Below, in pieces: positions 13,341 to 14,865 of a stretch of DNA of 14,865 bases. Under the pieces are notes generated by a model, which did no database searches, was not told where the DNA came from, and saw only the letters and a list, made by a program, of their open reading frames with translations. The DNA is from Myxococcales bacterium. Lineage in GTDB: Bacteria; Desulfobacterota_B; Binatia; UBA1149; SPBQ01. Position numbers and translations under genes: made by a program. The stretch's first letter is position 1. The number at the start of each line of letters is the position of its first letter. The stretch is from positions 1 to 14,865 of the forward strand of contig SPBQ01000013.1 in NCBI GenBank assembly GCA_004525875.1. The letters are read 5' to 3'.

Positions 13341-13382
13341 GGCAGGTCTCTTCTCCTTCGTGCTCGCTACCGGCGACCCGGA

Positions 13383-13622
13383 TCAGGCGTCACGGCCGAA
13401 CAACCGCGACATGCGCTGCTTGACCTGTGAGGTTACCACGTCGACCGGTCCACGCTCGCGGGCCGGGCGTCGTACGAGCTCGCCGCCGCAGTTCGGGCAG
13501 ACGTTACTCATCTCCTGCGTGCAGTTCTCACAGAACGTGCACTCGTACGAACAGATGAAGGCACTCGCGGCCGCTCCGAGCGCGACCGCGCACTTCTCGC
13601 AGTCCGGTTTCATCTTGAGCAT
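13383..13622 (-). CDS. DUF1272 cysteine-rich zinc-binding protein
   Basis: A 79-residue protein with eight cysteines arranged as Cys8/Cys11 (CEKC), Cys24, Cys28, Cys31 and Cys34 (ICSYECTFCENC), and Cys42/Cys45 (CPNC). This matches the DUF1272 pattern, a small double-zinc-ribbon-like fold of unknown function. The GGELVRRP sequence after the last pair is also typical. ATG 13622 has a strong ribosome-binding site AAAGGAGG (13629-13636) six bases before it. A second ATG is three codons on. The frame is open much further upstream, but that stretch overlaps the GFA gene and is not coding in this frame. Confidence 0.88.
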   Translation of the reverse strand: MLKMKPDCEKCAVALGAAASAFICSYECTFCENCTQEMSNVCPNCGGELVRRPARERGPVDVVTSQVKQRMSRLFGRDA

Positions 13623-13651
13623 GAACGGCCTCCTTTCGTCGCCTCCACGCC

Positions 13652-14080
13652 TCAGCAGGGATGGACCTTCTTGTAGTGCGCGAGCAGCTCGCTGTCGCTG
13701 TCGAGGTCGGGCAGGTCGTCGTCCACCGACGCCCACGGAACCTTCTGATCGCTGAAGCAGTGCGCGGCGGGTTCGTGATCGACGTCGCCCTCGACGAGCG
13801 CGCGGGCGACGTGGACCTCGCCTGGGCAGAGCTCCGACATGAACAGCATCGACGAGCCGCACGTGGGGCAAAACGCCCGGCGCGATTGCTCGGACGACCG
13901 GTACCAGCGCAGTTCCTGCTCGCCGCGGGTCAGCCGGAACTGCGCCTCGGGCACGAGGAGCCAGGTTACGAAGGCGGCGCCGTGTGCGCGCCGGCAGTAG
14001 TCGCAATGGCAGTGCGCCGACTCGAGGGTGGGTGGGGTCAGTTCGGCCTCGATTCCCCCGCAAAGGCAGCGAGCGATCAC
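13652..14080 (-). CDS. Second GFA-family protein, GTG start overlapping the HCCA isomerase gene
   Basis: A 142-residue GFA-fold protein. Zinc-binding cysteines are Cys5 and Cys7 (RCLCGG), Cys24, Cys26 and Cys29 (HCHCDYC), and Cys71 and Cys74 (FCPTCGSSM). The C-terminal DVDHEPAAHCFSDQKVPW is typical of the commonest GFA subgroup, unlike the first GFA protein in this window. The GTG start (14080) overlaps the TGA of the preceding gene as GTGA, a standard sign of translational coupling, so it is made together with the HCCA isomerase-like protein. No separate ribosome-binding site is needed. The substrate is unknown. A glutathione adduct is a reasonable guess. Confidence 0.92.
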   Translation of the reverse strand: MIARCLCGGIEAELTPPTLESAHCHCDYCRRAHGAAFVTWLLVPEAQFRLTRGEQELRWYRSSEQSRRAFCPTCGSSMLFMSELCPGEVHVARALVEGDVDHEPAAHCFSDQKVPWASVDDDLPDLDSDSELLAHYKKVHPC

Positions 14081-14754
14081 GAGCGGACCTGCCTGCGAAC
14101 CGAGGACGGCCGCGGTGCGGTCTCGGCGGTCGGGACGGCGTCGGGATCGAGGGGGTCGGTGCCGGCCACGCAGTGCTCGAAGTACGGGAGATCGTCGTAG
14201 CCCCAGAACAGCTCTCCGTCGACGATCATGGTCGGGACGCCGAACACACCGGCTGCGATGGCGGCGTCGGTCTGGCCACGAAGCCGTGACTTTGCCTCGG
14301 GCTGCTGGGCCTGCTCGACCAGGCGTGTACCTGGCAGCCCGATGCGATCCGCTACGTCTCGCACGACATCGGCTTCACTGACGTGCAGGCCGTCCACCCA
14401 GACTGCATCGAACAGCGCGTCGAGGAGCGCGGTGCGGTCGGCCTCGGGCATGTCGAGGGAGCTCACACGAAGCGAGAGCAGGGGGTTGAAGGGATGGAAC
14501 GCCGGCACGTTGAGCTGAACGCCGAGCAACGCTGCCTTGCGCAGGTTGTTCTTCCACATCCACAGGGCTTTGGCCGGAAGCTCGGCCGGGCCCATCTGTC
14601 CGTGGGCATCGAGCAGCCCGGCGAACAGCACGGGAACCGGCTCGAGCGTGAACCAGTGCCGGGCGGCGAGCCGCGGGAGTACCTTCCAGGCGAGGTACGC
14701 GTTCGACGAGATGTAGTCGAAGTAGAAGCGGACCGATTGCGTTTCCAGGTTCAT
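14077..14754 (-). CDS. 2-Hydroxychromene-2-carboxylate isomerase family protein (DsbA fold)
   Basis: A 225-residue protein of the DsbA/kappa-GST-like fold. The N-terminal VRFYFDYISSNAYLAW (8-23) places a serine where HCCA isomerases have their glutathione-activating Ser. The helical insertion (about 60-160) follows, with a cis-proline in GVFGVPTMIVDGELFWGYDD (169-188, Pro174). Family members use glutathione to isomerise a naphthalene-degradation intermediate or act as kappa-class GSTs, and many have other unknown substrates. Start 14754 is just before the first strand. An in-frame ATG at 14811 would add 19 residues. Both starts are preceded by the same repeated GGAGG-containing element. A Pro/Arg-rich tail ends the protein. 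Confidence 0.88.
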   Translation of the reverse strand: MNLETQSVRFYFDYISSNAYLAWKVLPRLAARHWFTLEPVPVLFAGLLDAHGQMGPAELPAKALWMWKNNLRKAALLGVQLNVPAFHPFNPLLSLRVSSLDMPEADRTALLDALFDAVWVDGLHVSEADVVRDVADRIGLPGTRLVEQAQQPEAKSRLRGQTDAAIAAGVFGVPTMIVDGELFWGYDDLPYFEHCVAGTDPLDPDAVPTAETAPRPSSVRRQVRS

Positions 14755-14766
14755 GTGGCCGACTCT

Positions 14767-14837
14767 GCCTCCGGCGGCTAGATAGCTTCGCGATCTAGCC
14801 GTGTCTACCATTGGATGACGTCGCCTCCGGCGGCTAG
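14767..14837. repeat. 15-bp direct repeat carrying duplicated ribosome-binding sites
   Basis: GCCTCCGGCGGCTAG occurs at 14767-14781 and again at 14823-14837, 56 bases apart. On the minus strand each copy supplies GGAGG, 13 and 12 bases before in-frame ATGs at 14754 and 14811 respectively. The distal copy also contains the TAG stop of the upstream reading frame. It looks like a small tandem duplication that copied a gene end and ribosome-binding site. Confidence 0.6.
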
Positions 14838-14865
14838 TAGCGGTCCGGGTTCACGCGGATGTAGA
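14834..14865 (-). CDS. C-terminal end of an unidentified upstream gene (partial)
   Basis: The minus-strand frame entering at the window edge reads YIRVNPDRY and stops at TAG (14836-14834), just before the next gene's ribosome-binding site. Nine residues are too few to assign a family. The position suggests it precedes the isomerase gene in the same operon. Confidence 0.3.
   Translation of the reverse strand, partial: YIRVNPDRY

Noticed and set aside
13623..14063. Upstream extension of the DUF1272 frame to 226 residues
   Set aside because: It lies antiframe within the GFA gene, is Arg-rich, and a strong AAAGGAGG site marks the short start at 13622.
1..14865. CRISPR array, tRNA, rRNA, insertion sequence, prophage or attachment site
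   Set aside because: I looked for spaced repeats, clover-leaf-like segments, transposase or integrase motifs and terminal repeats and found none.

Overview
This GC-rich window looks like chromosomal DNA from a Gram-negative bacterium. Glutathione-linked enzymes (a GST, two GFA-fold proteins, a 2-hydroxychromene-2-carboxylate isomerase-like protein), a lipobox lipoprotein and a two-membrane-segment hybrid histidine kinase point to a proteobacterium or a former-'deltaproteobacterial' lineage such as Myxococcota or Binatota. The exact phylum cannot be read from the sequence. I see no rRNA, tRNA, CRISPR array, transposase or phage gene, and no intergenic gap longer than about 210 bases.

Left part (1-4630), all on the minus strand. 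A SnoaL/NTF2-like protein (9-518) is followed upstream by a TetR regulator and glutathione S-transferase pair (2099 to 727), probably an operon with a candidate operator in front of tetR. Next comes a two-gene phosphorelay (4447 to 2164): a stand-alone receiver protein and a hybrid sensor kinase with its own C-terminal receiver. Neither has a DNA-binding output domain.

Middle part (4630-9771). Three crotonase-superfamily genes lie here: a MenB/BadI-like one (minus), a PaaG/ECI-like one (minus) and a third divergent one (plus). Among them are a haem-oxygenase-fold di-iron enzyme (CADD/UndA/PqqC-like, plus) that may be translated from a leaderless mRNA, and a secreted six-cysteine protein whose 3' end overlaps a crotonase gene in antisense. 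A PhyH-type 2-oxoglutarate dioxygenase converges on the third crotonase. Together these suggest acyl-CoA or ring-compound catabolism. By alignment, none of the three crotonases keeps the glutamate pair of classical enoyl-CoA hydratases.

Right part (9843-14865), all on the minus strand. In transcription order it holds the last codons of an unidentified gene, an HCCA isomerase-like DsbA-fold protein, a GFA-family protein overlapping it by GTGA, a cysteine-rich DUF1272 protein, an OsmC-family thiol peroxidase-like protein, a DMT/YdcZ-type membrane protein, a second GFA-family protein and an NTF2-like protein. Then come a lipoprotein, a zinc-ribbon membrane-anchored protein and a DUF4262 protein. 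The first seven complete genes are so tightly spaced that they are probably one operon. Their common theme is thiol or glutathione chemistry on electrophiles, which is an inference from family membership.
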